Shown here: in pieces, positions 1 through 11,612 of the stretch
Position numbering within the stretch: the first letter of the stretch is position 1
Layout of the letters: each line of letters starts with the position of its first letter
NCBI GenBank assembly: GCA_030737835.1
Contig: CM060849.1
Span: 12,605,716 to 12,669,715, forward strand
From: Acorus gramineus
Lineage: Eukaryota; Streptophyta; Magnoliopsida; Acorales; Acoraceae
Direction of reading: 5' to 3'
DNA length: 64,000 bases
Program-made: the position numbers and the translations under genes
Notes under the pieces: generated by a model
The model's database searches: none
Told to the model about the DNA's origin: nothing
The model's input: the letters and a program-made list of their open reading frames with translations, nothing else

Positions 1-589
1 TCAACAAATTATAACCGCCTACGTCATTTATGGATTAGTTATCAAAAAAATATAAAAAACTCATAGAAGGATAAAAGAGGAATTATACGTGTGCCACCTC
101 ATGGGACTTGTAATGGAATCTACAAGTTGGGGCCCTAAAATCATTATTGAAAAGTCTATGATTTATGCAAGTCTTTATAGATCCTTGTTGAAAATGATTA
201 ATGCATGACTTTATGTTGACAATGAAGAGTTTGAATTGAATAACACTTAGATTTTTTTATCAACGAACTAACGTTTTTATCAAACACCACATAATAAAAA
301 AAAATCTATGGATCTATTTTACATCCATGAAATTCATAATTGACTAACCCCCATTAATAATGTCCATAAAAATCTGTCACATAATCACCTAATCACATTA
401 TAATGGTCATGATTTTTTATGTGAGATCCAAAAGTGCACTGTTCAAATTAATATATGTAATATTCATGAACATTAATATGCAAAGGTCTTCAAAGATTTC
501 ACGAGTAACCAAAAAAAAAAAAATCTACTTATAAAGAAAGCTACTTATACACAATTTAAAACAATATGCAATGATACCTAGTTTAATTT
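1..589. other. AT-rich intergenic DNA, no gene seen
   Basis: I see no coding region, RNA gene or clear element here. The stretch is AT-rich, with short A runs such as that at about 509-522. It lies downstream of the minus-strand V-ATPase gene and outside the inverted duplication, whose left arm appears to start near 590. Confidence 0.5.
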
Positions 590-891
590 GTTGTTGCAAC
601 ATCCCAAAGCAAACAATTACAGTAGTATTGTTTCATACATAAATATGTCAACACTTGTTGAAAGAATTAAGGGCATCAACATTCTCAGCACATCACAATA
701 CAGATAGACTTTAAGTGGGCATCAATTAATATTATGGCGAATGAGGATCCCTCTTCCAAGTTTCTCATAGGAAAAAAAAAACACACACACACAAAATAGG
801 ATTTGATCAACATGACCCAACTGCAGTTCAATAGCCACAGGAGATATTACCAGGTGCTACGGCACATACATATCAACACCATCATCTTTAA

Positions 892-3799
892 TCAATCTGC
901 TCGAGATTGGCCCGCCCGAGAAGAGAGAATGATGCCCACGATGAGACCATAGAGAGCGAGTGCTTCTGCAAAAATAAGGATGAGAATCATCCCCACAAAC
1001 AGCTTCGGCTGCTGAGCATTGGCCCTGAGTAAGCACATAACAACAATTATTGCCGAGTCCGGTGGAAATACAACGGTAAACCATATATTGACAAACAGAT
1101 GATACTGAGATATTTAAATGAGTGGTTCCTTATGCATCTCACCCCATTTCATAAGCATATTTTGTTGAATTACATAACTCATCCTATTAGTTGTCAAACA
1201 ACAACACTTCCAAGGAACCATTTCGGTACCACATCTTATTAAATTCAATGAATATAAATGACAAGTGTTTGCGTGGCCAAGATTGCAAGGTCATGATCAA
1301 CACTAAACAGGACATTATATAGTGCATTACATCAATTAAAAAGTAACATTCTACAAATTTTTCTATGGAATTTTGTGGTAGGATTCCTATCGGTCATAAA
1401 ATTATATTGTTTGATTTCAACCAGAAAAAGGATGACTTGATAGTTGATACCTATACAACATACAAAATCTGATGGCTTCATAGCCCATTGATAAGTTCCA
1501 TGACATTGAATCCCCTTAGGCAAAGCCATTAAATGTTCATTGATAAAGTGAAGTCTGATGGCTTACACTTGCTCACTTCTGAGTAACATTAAAATCATCT
1601 CATCTACATATCACCACATACCCGAATATCATAATTGAAAACTCCAAATCTACATAGTGTGATTTTGGTAGGATATTCTATGCAACATATAATATGGGTT
1701 CCTACTTCCTAAGAAAAGACTGATAAAAAAATCACCAGACACATTGTAGGTGGCTTTTTCTTTTTTGATGGAAACATATTGGAAACATATTGTATGTGAT
1801 TGATGGAAAGAAAGCAGAGAGCTGTCGCTAAAGTTGATTATAAAGATGAAAGCTAGCTTTCAACTTACATAACAAAGTGTATGCAGATATGACCCAACTT
1901 TACACAAACCGCCAACAACATGTAAAGCAAACAACTGAAATTATTTCTTAAAATAACGTGCAGAACAAAAAGTCTAATGTCCTTATGTCGATAAGCACAA
2001 GTGCCAAAACAGTTCCACACACATACACAAGAAACATAACATGACCCTAGTCTAGCTTTTGACAAATTATGTATGTACCATGTAATTGTTAAGCTAGAAC
2101 AAATTCTGTCGGACATGGAATTCAAAAAAGTTTCAACAGAAACAAATAAACTCTCAACTTAATAACTGTCTCATTTACCATTATCAAAAGATTCGAATAT
2201 CTCCCAAAGAAAATAACTAAATAAAAAAGATCTAAAAAAACAAAATCAAAGCTCACATCAATTTGATGGAAGGCTTCCTAATGATATATTAGTTTTTACT
2301 GGGTGATGAACATGGCAAGCGAATGAATTTTAGTAATCAAAATTACATTACAAGCTCTTTCGTGGTATTAGAAACCACCAAGGTTTGGGAATCATGGAAA
2401 AGAAATAAACCAATTAAATGTCACTGGTGGGCTACCATGAAGAACATCTCCTATTATCAATCTTGTCCTGCTATTTGACAAGCACCCATAGGCAACAGTA
2501 AAACTAATTAACCAATCTAAGAAGTCAATAAATATCAAATATAAATGGAAGATTAAAATCTTATAAACAATTGACAGAAAATAAAGCAAAGTGTGCACTC
2601 CTAGCAGAGCTAAGCTTAAGAAATAAATCTCCTCGCATTACGAAAGTCTTCACTTGTCAATGAAAGGGTCAACTTTCACTGTCCCCTAAAAGATATGAGG
2701 AACCATTAAACTTATTAATAGACTAATTTGCGGCACTGAACAAAACAACAGAAAAACTACTACATAAATAATTATATTATAATCGCTACATAGATAAAAT
2801 GGACTGATCTAATTATACAATCCTTGGGGGTAAAAAGCCCAATTGGCATTCTGATCCACTAGCTAATTGTACTTCTAATATTTATGCTAAACTTTCTTAA
2901 TGAGTCATTCTTAGCCCAATTGGCATTCTGATCCACTAGCTCATCGTTCTTTCTAATATTTATGCTAAAATTTTTTAATGAATCATTCTTATATATCCAT
3001 ATATATCTATACATAAATTTATTATACTTAGGAACCAGGAATCATGGCCCTTCTTCATCCTGTCATAATATACCCCCCCATCCAACAAAAATATATAAAT
3101 TATTTTTTTCATAATTCATATCCATTTACAGTAGAAAACTAATACTACAAACTAATGCATCTTATTCAAAACATAAATCACTACAACATAGACCTCCGAA
3201 ACTCATCAAGTGGAGATCACAACAACAAAAATAAAAAAAAACTGAAAAAAAAAATGCGTTGCATCAGATACCAACCACATCATAAACTCATCAAGCAAAA
3301 AACAGGACAAAAGATCTAAAGAGATTCAGATCGAACAACTCACCGGACACCGGCATCACCGACGATCCCGATCGCCATACCAGCAGAGAGCCCGGCAAGG
3401 CCACAAGCCAAACCCGAGGAGAGGTGAGCATACCCGTCGAAGAGGTAGTACGACTTGGCCTTAGGGTTTATGCCCGTGCTAATGATGACGGCGATGATGA
3501 GGCCGTAGATCCCGAGCACTCCCGCCATGACCACGGGAACGATCGACTTCATCACGAGCTCCGGCCGCATCACCCCCATCGACGCCACTCCGACTCCGCT
3601 CTTCGCAGTCCCGTACGCGGCTCCCATGCCTGCGGAGAGGATGACCTGATCAGAATCTGAAGAAAAAAAAACAAACCCTAGAAATCTTGATTCGGAGGTA
3701 CAAATCGATGGGGAATTCACATGAGAAGACGAGGGCGGCGGCGGCGCCGAGGAAGCCGAAGAAGGGGGCGGTCTCATCTCCGCTGAAGGTGGAAGACAT
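892..3799 (-). CDS. VHA-c: V-type proton ATPase 16-kDa proteolipid subunit c, copy 1
   Basis: This is the membrane rotor-ring subunit of the vacuolar H+-ATPase, which carries protons across the tonoplast and endomembranes. Three exons on the minus strand, 3799-3721, 3629-3344 and 1024-892, join with GT-AG splicing to 498 nt (165 residues plus stop), the usual plant length. The product starts [16 protein letters not shown], has four hydrophobic helices rich in Gly and Ala, and carries the proton-binding glutamate of helix 4 in [14 protein letters not shown] (Glu142). Intron 1 is 91 bp and intron 2 about 2.3 kb. Compared with copy 2 the protein seems to differ only at residue 4 (Thr here, Ala there). 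The start is the first ATG and matches known family N-termini. The 5' UTR is short of G on the sense strand and pyrimidine-rich. Confidence 0.97.
2836..2989. repeat. 77-bp tandem duplication inside VHA-c copy 1 intron
   Basis: Two adjacent, slightly diverged units begin with AGCCCAATTGGCATTCTGAT at 2836 and 2913. The matching place in the other arm (about 9180-9257, reverse complement) has a single unit, so the duplication arose in this arm after the gene duplication, or was lost from the other arm. Confidence 0.85.
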
Positions 3800-4020
3800 G
3801 TTTGTGAAGGTGAATTTGAGAAGTAACCCTAAATCTAAATTACGAAGACGAACGAAATTTTTCTTTGGATGGAAGCGACGAAATTGTGGTCATATCATGA
3901 GCGGGTGAGTACGTCGAAATGTCCTTATGTTTTGTTGAAATTACGAGTGGACCTGGGTCTTTGAGTTTTTGTTGAGGGTAATGCGTCGAGGAAGAAGGGG
4001 TGGTTTGGGAATTTGACGTT

Positions 4021-4412
4021 TGAGATTTGGAGAAAAAATTAGGATACAGATATTCCCACCAACTGGGTTGTTAAACCCACGAACCAATATTATTTCATTT
4101 TATTTAAAAAAATCTTTGAAATCACTGTTTAATAATGCTTCCTACCAACGAATATCAAAACAAAACAAACATGTGAGGGAGAGAGGAGCACAGTGACTCA
4201 CATATTCAGGATTAGCTGATAATTTGATTAGGGTTTTGTTCAATTCAATTAGAATTATTCAAGAAAAGATACAGAAAAAAATTTCAGATTATATATATAT
4301 ATATATATATATATATGCAAATTATAGTCATAAAAAAGAACATAACATTATGTATATTTTAAAACATTATAGTCATAAGACATCATGAAAATATAATCAC
4401 TAAATTAAAAAT
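4021..4412. repeat. Spacer with an (AT)n microsatellite
   Basis: This sequence lies just upstream of VHA-c copy 1 and outside the duplicated arm. It holds an alternating AT run at about 4291-4316 and nothing that looks coding. Proximal promoter elements for copy 1 should lie in 3800-4020, which is shared with copy 2. Confidence 0.6.
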
Positions 4413-5239
4413 AGGGTTAAATGCATATTACCCCCTGAAAGTTAGCATATATCCATAAAACCCCATCATTTATGCAAATATCCATATAATCCCCTGAATA
4501 TTGACATGGTTAAACCTTTAACCCCAGTGATTAACTTTCCGTTAAATAAAAGAAATATTCTAAGAATATTCTATCGGCTGTTAATTCATATATTCATATA
4601 ACCTCCTGATTTATTTGATAAATTCAAAAAAACCCAAATATATGACAAAAATGCCCTTTTGTTATCATAAGCTAATTCATATATTTATATAACCCCTTGA
4701 TTTTTCAAAAAGTTCAAAATGACCCACTTTCTGATTTCACATATTCATATAACCCCCTATTTTATACAAAAAATGCAAAAGGACTCACTTTTCTTTCTTC
4801 TTCGCCAATTTTCTTATTGTTGTCATTGTTGTGTATATAAGCCTCATTCGATCTTCTTCTTCTATTTGATTTCTTCAATTCTTCTTCTTCTTCTTCTTCT
4901 TGCCATGGTTGTGACGACGGGAAAGAGTTGAAGGATGAGACAGACGGTGGCGACGACAGCGTCAATGGTGATGAGAGGCTCGATGGGGACGTTTGCGACG
5001 GCGGCTAAGGTTTTTTTTTTTATTTAAGAGAGATTCACTTATGTTAAAATGGAGGAGGGGTATATCAGTCTTTTTATTATGTTAGGTTAACTTAACCACT
5101 GGAGTTGCTTGGCAAGATAACGGTAGGGGGGGTATGCGTATTAATCGATGCAAATGAAGGGGTTATATGGATATTCACAAATATGAGAGGGTTTTATGGA
5201 TATACGCCAACTTTCACTGGGTTATATGCATTTAATCCT
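4413..5239. mobile_element. Non-autonomous TIR DNA element, about 827 bp
   Basis: The left end AGGGTTAAATGCATATTACC and the right end (ending ATGCATTTAATCCT) are inverted repeats. The similarity continues inward for about 75 bp with the phrases 'ATATCCATAAAACCC' and 'CCATATAACCCC'. No transposase is encoded. The interior (about 4780-5000) is richer in GC and has TTC-rich then GACGG-rich blocks unlike the ends, which could be captured host sequence. No clear target duplication was found. Long TIRs suggest a Mutator-like origin, but this is inference. Decayed relatives occur at about 13090-13610 and 34540-34880. Confidence 0.7.
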
Positions 5240-6139
5240 TATAAATAAGAGCGTTGTTACACCTAGATCTATTTCCAGCCCTAATTCTAATCTTATATTC
5301 ATTGATAGAAACTAACAATGCATATGTTCACGTTAACAAAGCATATGCTTCGAATTTTTTTTTTTTTTTTACAGTTTCTATAAATGCATCCATGCAATTC
5401 ATTGGAATATATGCTTCATTTTTTATAAAAGCATGTACCTCATTAAATGAAATATATTATTTTAAAAAAATTTAAATCACATGTAGCCTGGAATTGAGGC
5501 TGAAAATGGGACTGGACGTAACATTATCCTAAAAATAAACATTCATGACCACTTCATTGTATTCAAATCTATCAAAAAATTGTCATCCATATGGAAAATA
5601 CAAAATCTTATCAAGTTTTAAATTCTACATAGAACCCAAAACTCTAAGAAAATATAGACTACAAGGCCACTTTAAGTTATCTTTCTTTTTTTCTTTCATG
5701 TTCACCATCAACATCAAGCAATGCATCTTCTACTGTTTCATTGAATGTAATAATATGATCCAAAAAAATTGGTTTCATCATTGAATGTTTCATTGAATGT
5801 AATAATATGATCCAAATAAATCGGTTTCATCATTGAATCTTAATTCTTTAGAATGAACCTTTGTAAGTAAAGGTTTACCCTCACAAAAACAAGATCATTC
5901 AAAATTTATGGTAATAATCTATTTCTTCTTTTCTTTTTTCTTTTCTTTTTTGTGTGCTGCATCAAATATACTCCAATTCATCTCGCAAACTAAAGCACCA
6001 CATGGTTGAGAGAGAAGCCTTGCTACAACTCTTCTAAGTTTTCCATACTTATCTGAAGCAACAATTATCTTTCACAATAAACCTTAAAAAATTCACATAA
6101 AATATGAAATATTAAAAACTTGAATTGTGAATAACTAAA
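5240..6139. other. Intergenic repeats, no gene
   Basis: This stretch holds one copy of the dispersed ATATACCTC/GAGGTATAT-type repeat (about 5275-5475), a T17 run near 5357, and a 52-bp tandem duplication described separately. No coding region is supported. Confidence 0.5.
5735..5838. repeat. 52-bp tandem duplication
   Basis: Two adjacent units start with GTTTCATTGAATGTAATAAT at 5735 and 5787 and both contain TTGGTTTCATCATTGAAT or a near copy. They differ at only a few positions, so the duplication looks young. Confidence 0.9.
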
Positions 6140-7640
6140 TATAATTTTTTTTATGTTAATTGAAAATTTGAAATGCAACTCGTTTGATGTTTGTCATAGA
6201 GAGTCATTTTGACAAATGAAGAGAAAATATTAGAATTCATATTCAAATAACCCACTAGTTGATTTATGAATATTTTATTTTCAAGAATGTCATGTGGTTC
6301 AAATATTTTTAAAATAACTTCAGCAATTCCATTATTTGTCTCTTCACCATGTTTCAAACAATGATAGTCCAATAGGATTTATATTTAGCTATCTCTCCAT
6401 TGTAATGTTTAGATATTGTTTCTTTTACACGATCCATGGCTTCAAAAGTATATCTAAAAGTATCTCTCTCGGAATCTACAATTCTCAACACTTTTGTTAT
6501 TAGAGATTCCATGACTTCTATACTCTCTCTTTTATCTTCCCAAAACAAATTATCTTGTATTAATTGAGTGACTTATCTTCCCTCTTCTGTTTTTGTTTGT
6601 GATAAAACCCTCCAATCATTTAAAGCAATTGCGAATCTTAAAGGCTGCTCTAGTTTCATTATAGATTCCAACAAAATAAAATTGATTGTAAAATGGGTTG
6701 CCGCAGGTCTCTTGATTTCTCTCCCCTTTGTGTGACTTCTCATACAATCCAAAACATGTGTGAACCTATAGATAAAATTCTTTATTTTTCTAGCCTTCTT
6801 CACACTCCCTTACCTTTTTAACCTTCTTAATTTCTTTATCAATGCTTTTAAATAACAAATCAATACAATGAATACACAATTTGACTTGAACACATATGGC
6901 ATTCTATCTTCCAAAAGAGCCTCTACCACATTGTAATTTGAAGCGTTATCAATGATAATTTGCGTCACATTTTCTCTTCCTACATGCTCATCAATCCCTT
7001 TTGTAATGATGTAAGAAATCGTCCATCTTTCACTTTCCCTTCTATGGATTCAGAGCATAAGAAGACAGCGCGTTTTGATGATGATTATAACAAGTTAAGG
7101 TGATTCTTGCTCCTCATGTCTCTCTACCTATTTGACATGATCGTACAATCCGTTTCTGACCAAAATTCTTTTATTTCCTTCACATAATTAACTTTTATTT
7201 TTTTGAAGTGTACACAACAATGATGTCCTTATTGTTCACTATTAGGAGGAACATAACCTGATTATCTGAACCATGTTCTGCAACTGCTTTGATGGCTTCA
7301 ATAAATTATGAGATCCTTGCTATATTAAAAGCAATGTTAGCAACAAAGTGTTTTGCAATGACTAAGTCAGCATTTTCTTCTTCAGTCATTTGTACTTGAG
7401 AATACAAAGTGGTCTGGTGTAATCTTATTTCTCCATCAATACAACCAATGACACTTTTACATTGCTCTACAAATGTTGAATCAACTGAAGAAGGTTGACT
7501 CCCAACTATAGACCCTACTGATGATGCTTCTTTTTATAAGAACATCTTTCTTCTTTTTTCGATTTCTACACATAAGTCTGTAGCTTATTTTTGTGTCGAA
7601 TTCAGACACATTATACGTATTTTTACGTCTTTTTCTAACA
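6140..7640 (-). pseudogene. Decayed hAT-family transposase (DUF659/hATC type)
   Basis: On the minus strand, scattered frames keep the order of plant hAT transposases of the DUF659 group. Upstream come VIAKHFVANIAFNIARI and VTQIIIDNASNY (about 7400-6940). Next are FIYRFTHVLDCMRSHTKG, GREIKRPAATHFTINFIL and LNDWRVLS (about 6770-6580). Last are FWEDKRESIEVMESLITKVL and FRYTFEAMDRVKETI (about 6545-6400). Numerous stops and frame changes separate the blocks, so no intact transposase can be made. The catalytic core and the C-terminal dimerisation region are not readable as one frame. TIRs and an 8-bp target duplication were not identified, so the ends are approximate. It sits in the spacer between the two VHA-c arms. 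Confidence 0.85.
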
Positions 7641-7924
7641 CCTTGCCGATATAATATTTCAATGGTAATGGTTGAAATGAAATTTTTTTATACAATAATT
7701 GCATTTTATCTTTTTTGTCAACCAACTCCTACTGTTCCTTAATCATGTCTTTATCTTTCCCATAGTCACTCTTAAAATATGTGAAAAAAATGAATACGGT
7801 GGGTTTAGAATGTCAAAAGGTGGTGGGTATAGAAATCTCAGATTTTCAGTATGGCAGAATTAACAAGACGGTGGAATCAGAAAAAAAAAAAAAAAAAAAA
7901 TGAGTGGTGGGACTAGACATGCCC
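7641..7924. other. Short AT-rich spacer upstream of VHA-c copy 2
   Basis: It contains an A-rich run at about 7880-7899 just outside the right arm of the inverted duplication. No gene or element is recognised. Confidence 0.4.
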
Positions 7925-8180
7925 TTTGGTTTTCCGATCTCACACGTCAAATCCCCAAACCGCCCCTTCTTCCTCGACACATTAACCTCTACAAAAGCCC
8001 AGGTCTACTCGTAATTTCAACAAAACATAAGGACATTTCGACGTACTCACCCGCTCATGGTCTGACCACAATTTCGTCGCCCAATCATCTCCTCTCCCTC
8101 TTCGCTTCTCTCCCCAAAGAAATTTCGTTCGTCGTCGTATTTTAGATCTAGGGTTACCTCTCAAATTCACCTTCAAAAAC

Positions 8181-11100
8181 ATGTCTTCCGCCTTCAGCGG
8201 AGATGAGACCGCCCCCTTCTTCGGCTTCCTCGGCGCCGCCGCCGCCCTCGTCTTCTCATGTGAATTCCCCATCGATTTGTACCTCCAAATCAAGATTTCT
8301 AGGGTTTGTTTTCTTTTCTTCAGATTCTGATCAGGTCATCCTCTCCGCAGGCATGGGAGCCGCGTACGGGACTGCGAAGAGCGGAGTCGGAGTGGCGTCG
8401 ATGGGGGTGATGCGGCCGGAGCTCGTGATGAAGTCGATCGTTCCCGTGGTCATGGCGGGAGTGCTCGGGATCTACGGCCTCATCATCGCCGTCATCATTA
8501 GCACGGGTATAAACCCTAAGGCCAAGTCGTACTACCTCTTCGATGGGTATGCTCACCTCTCCTCGGGTTTGGCTTGCGGCCTAGCCGGGCTCTCTGCCGG
8601 TATGGCGATCGGTATCGTTGGTGATGCCGGTGTCCGGTGAGTTGTTCGATCTGAATCTCTAGAGATCTTTTGTAATGTTTTTTGCTTGATGAGTTTATGA
8701 TGTGGTTGGTATCTGATGTAACACATTTTTTTTTTTTTGTGATCTACTTTATACTTGATGTTTTTCGGATGTCTATATTGTAGTGATTTATGTTTTAAAT
8801 TACATGCATTAGTTAGGGCCCATTTGGATGTGCGGTTGAATCACTAGTTTTTCGAAAATCCAGCTAGCTTATGAAAAGCATTATTTTGGAAACTTTTGAA
8901 ATGCCAGAAATTTTACAAAGAGAACGCATAAAATGTTTAATCTGTGGCATTTGCGGAAAACAGTTTGGATCCACTTTTCACATTACCATTGGATAATCTG
9001 CGCAAACGCGGAGCAAAACGGAGCCTTTAGTAGTATTAGTTTTTGTTACTGGAAATGGATGGGTTATGAATATTTTGCTTTCTATATTTTTGTTGGCGGG
9101 GTTATGTTATGATAAGATGAAGAGGGGCCAGAATTCTTGATTCCTAGGTTCAAATCTTTATATAGATATATAGACATATAAGAATGACTCGTTAAAATAG
9201 TTTAGCATAAATACTAAAAGTACGATTAGCTAGTGGATCAGAATGCCAATTGGGCTGTTTTTTATGTCCCGAGGAAGGGGTAAATAGATCAGTCCATAGT
9301 ATCTATATAGCAAGTTTTTATTATTTATGAAGTGTTTTTCTGTTGTTTTGTTCAGTTCTGCAAATTAGTCTATTAATAAGTTTAATTGGTCCTCATATTT
9401 TTTAGGGGATAGTGAAAGTTGACCCTTTCATTGACAAGTGAAGACTTTCGTAATGTGAAGAGATTTATTTCTTAAGCTTAACTATGTTAGAACTGCACAC
9501 TTTGCTTTATCTTTTGTCAATTCTTTAGAAGATTTGAGTCTTCCATTTATGTTTGATATCTATTGACTGTTTATATTGGTTAATTAGTCTTATTGCTGCC
9601 TATGGGTGCTTGTCTAATAGCGGAACAATATTTATAAGGGGAGATGTTCTTCATGGTAGCCCATCAGTGACATTTAATTGGTTTCTTTTCCATAATTCTC
9701 GAACCTTGGTGGTTTCTAATGCCGCGAAAGAGCCTGCAATGTGTTTTGATTAATTATGGGAAATCTTTGGTTCGGGAGGTGAATCTTTTCATCTCTCTTT
9801 CATCTTGTCATCTCTTTCCTCTAACTTCAAATGTAAGGAGATCCCTCATCTCCTTCTATCCGGGTTTTTTTATTTATTAAGAAGATACTCCTATATCTCT
9901 TCTCAAAACAAAAAAAAAGTATTTTGATTACTAAAAGTCATTCGCTTGTTATGTCCATCACCCAGTAAAAACTAATATATCATTAGGAAACCATCAAATT
10001 GATATGAGTTCTTATTTTATATGAAGTTCTCTTTTGTATTTAGTTATTTTCTTTGGGATATATTTGAATCTTTGATGGTAAATGAGATGTTTCACTTCAT
10101 TAAGTTGAGAGTTTATTTTTTATGTTGGAAACTGTTTTGAATTCAATGTCTGACAGAATTGTTCTAGTTTTAATTAACAATTACATGGTACATAATTTGT
10201 CAAAAGCTAGACTAGGGTCATGTTATGTTTCTTGTGTTTGTATGTGGACCTGGAAGTTGTGCTTATGGAATATGGACATAAGGACATTCAGGCTTTTAGT
10301 TCTGCATCACTTTTTTTTTTTTTTGAGAAATGGATAGGCAATGTCATTCAAATAGGGGAAATCAAATTTCAATGACTTAATGGGAATTGCAAATGTTTTA
10401 GTTTGTTTGATAAAATGATGTGAATTTATGAAAAATTACTTGCAAGGTGATTGCAAATGTTATAGCTTGTTTAAAATTTAAGCAAATTTCTACCATGTAA
10501 GTAAATAGGTTTTGGGAAAGCTGGTTGTTGTGATGGTACTTTTTTTTTTTCATGTCGTGGAGATACATTATATTCCTTTTTTTATGATGTTTGTTTCTTA
10601 ATAGGAAAAAGATACACTCAGCCCCACGTGCAGCCTCATTTGCAGTCCACACCGCTTTTCATTTTTTTAAAAATTATACACTCTCAAAGTACATATTGTT
10701 ATATGAAGTGAAATATATATTGAGATATAATAGTTTTTTTTTTTGGTGGACATCTCACCCTAGCCCCAGAAAAATATGATTTGGTGCTCATCCCACCCTA
10801 GCCCAAGAAAAATTCTATCAATATTGACTGATTGCATAGAGGCATGAATGAACAAAAAATATTGGTGGAATGGGTGATGTATTAGAACCATTAAATATTT
10901 TATTCTACTTTCAAATAACTTTATGAGTTTCTGCATATGATACTATTCAAAGATGTCATTTTAATATCAATATGCTCTATCCTTGTCAAGTCTGTCTGAT
11001 TTCCTTGATGAATAATTAGAATAGACACATAACAAATGGTCGGGCTACTCATTTATTTGAACTTTGGCAGAAATTTATATTCAGGTCAATATTGGACATG

Positions 11101-11612
11101 GTGTGTTGGTGTTGTTTGTTTAGATCAGATGTTTGCTACTGAATTTGCAGAATGTTACTTTTTTATTGATGTACTGCACTATATAATCTCCTGTTCACTG
11201 TTGATCTTGACCTTGCAATCTTGGCTGTACAAGCCCTTGTCATTTATTTCTAATGAATTTAATAAGATGTGGTACCAAATCGGTTCCCTTGGAGGTATTT
11301 TGTTGACAACTAATTGGATGAGTTATGTAATTCAACAAAATATGCTTATGAAATCAGTGAGATGCATAATTTGGGGAACCACTCATTTAAACAGCTTAGT
11401 ATCATTGTTTGTCAATATATGGTTTACCAGTTGTATTTCCACCGGACTCAGCAATAATGGTTGTTATGTGCTTACTCAGGGCCAATGCTCAGCAGCCGAA
11501 GCTGTTTGTGGGGATGATTCTCATCCTTATATTTGCAGAAGCGCTTGCTCTCTATGGTCTCATCGTGGGCATCATTCTCTCTTCTCGGGCTGGCCAATCT
11601 CGAGCAGATTGA
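8181..11612 (+). CDS. VHA-c: V-type proton ATPase 16-kDa proteolipid subunit c, copy 2
   Basis: Same product as copy 1: the c-ring subunit of the vacuolar H+-ATPase. Exons 8181-8259, 8351-8636 and 11480-11612 splice at GT-AG sites with codons split after the first and second bases respectively, giving 165 residues. The N-terminus is [16 protein letters not shown]. Helix 4 keeps the essential Glu142 ([14 protein letters not shown]), and the end is [10 protein letters not shown]. Exon sequence is nearly that of copy 1, with only an Ala4/Thr4 difference seen in the protein. Intron 1 is 91 bp and intron 2 about 2.84 kb, enlarged by mobile elements. Both genes look intact, so dosage or expression differences are the likely reason for retention, though this cannot be told from sequence alone. 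Confidence 0.97.
8816..9026. mobile_element. MITE in VHA-c copy 2 intron, TTA target site
   Basis: A 211-bp insert begins GGGCCCATTTGGATGTGCGG and ends GCAAAACGGAGCCT, which are imperfect inverted ends. TTA flanks both sides (8813-8815 and 9027-9029). The left arm lacks it: there GCATTAGTTTGTAGTATTAG runs on without interruption. The TTA duplication and GGGCCC ends fit PIF/Harbinger (Tourist-like) MITEs. Confidence 0.75.
9753..9918 (+). mobile_element. SINE-like retroposon in VHA-c copy 2 intron
   Basis: A 166-bp insert ends in an A-rich tail (CAAAACAAAAAAAAA) and is flanked by 12-bp near-identical direct repeats, GTGTTTTGATTA at 9741-9752 and GTATTTTGATTA at 9919-9930. The left arm of the inverted duplication has the empty site. 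Size, A tail and target-site duplication fit a SINE. A stretch TTTGGTTCGGGAGG resembles a pol III B box only weakly. Confidence 0.7.

Larger units (their letters stand above)
590..4020 (-). repeat. Left arm of a large inverted duplication carrying VHA-c
   Basis: Read on the minus strand, this stretch matches 7925-11915 of the plus strand. The match covers about 120 bp upstream of the start codon, all three coding exons, much of both introns and about 250 bp of 3' UTR. Exons are nearly identical. Introns are clearly diverged, with private insertions on each side, so this is a real duplication and not a simple assembly fold-back. The outer ends are judged by eye and could be off by tens of bases. 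Confidence 0.85.

Noticed and set aside
3424-3660. Open frame of 78 codons opposite VHA-c exon 2 (and its twin at 8320-8556)
   Set aside because: Antisense shadow of the highly biased VHA-c coding sequence. It recurs in both copies only because the exon is duplicated.
3721-8259. Bidirectional promoter shared by the two VHA-c genes
   Set aside because: The start codons are 4.4 kb apart with a transposon-filled spacer, and each arm carries its own promoter-proximal sequence.
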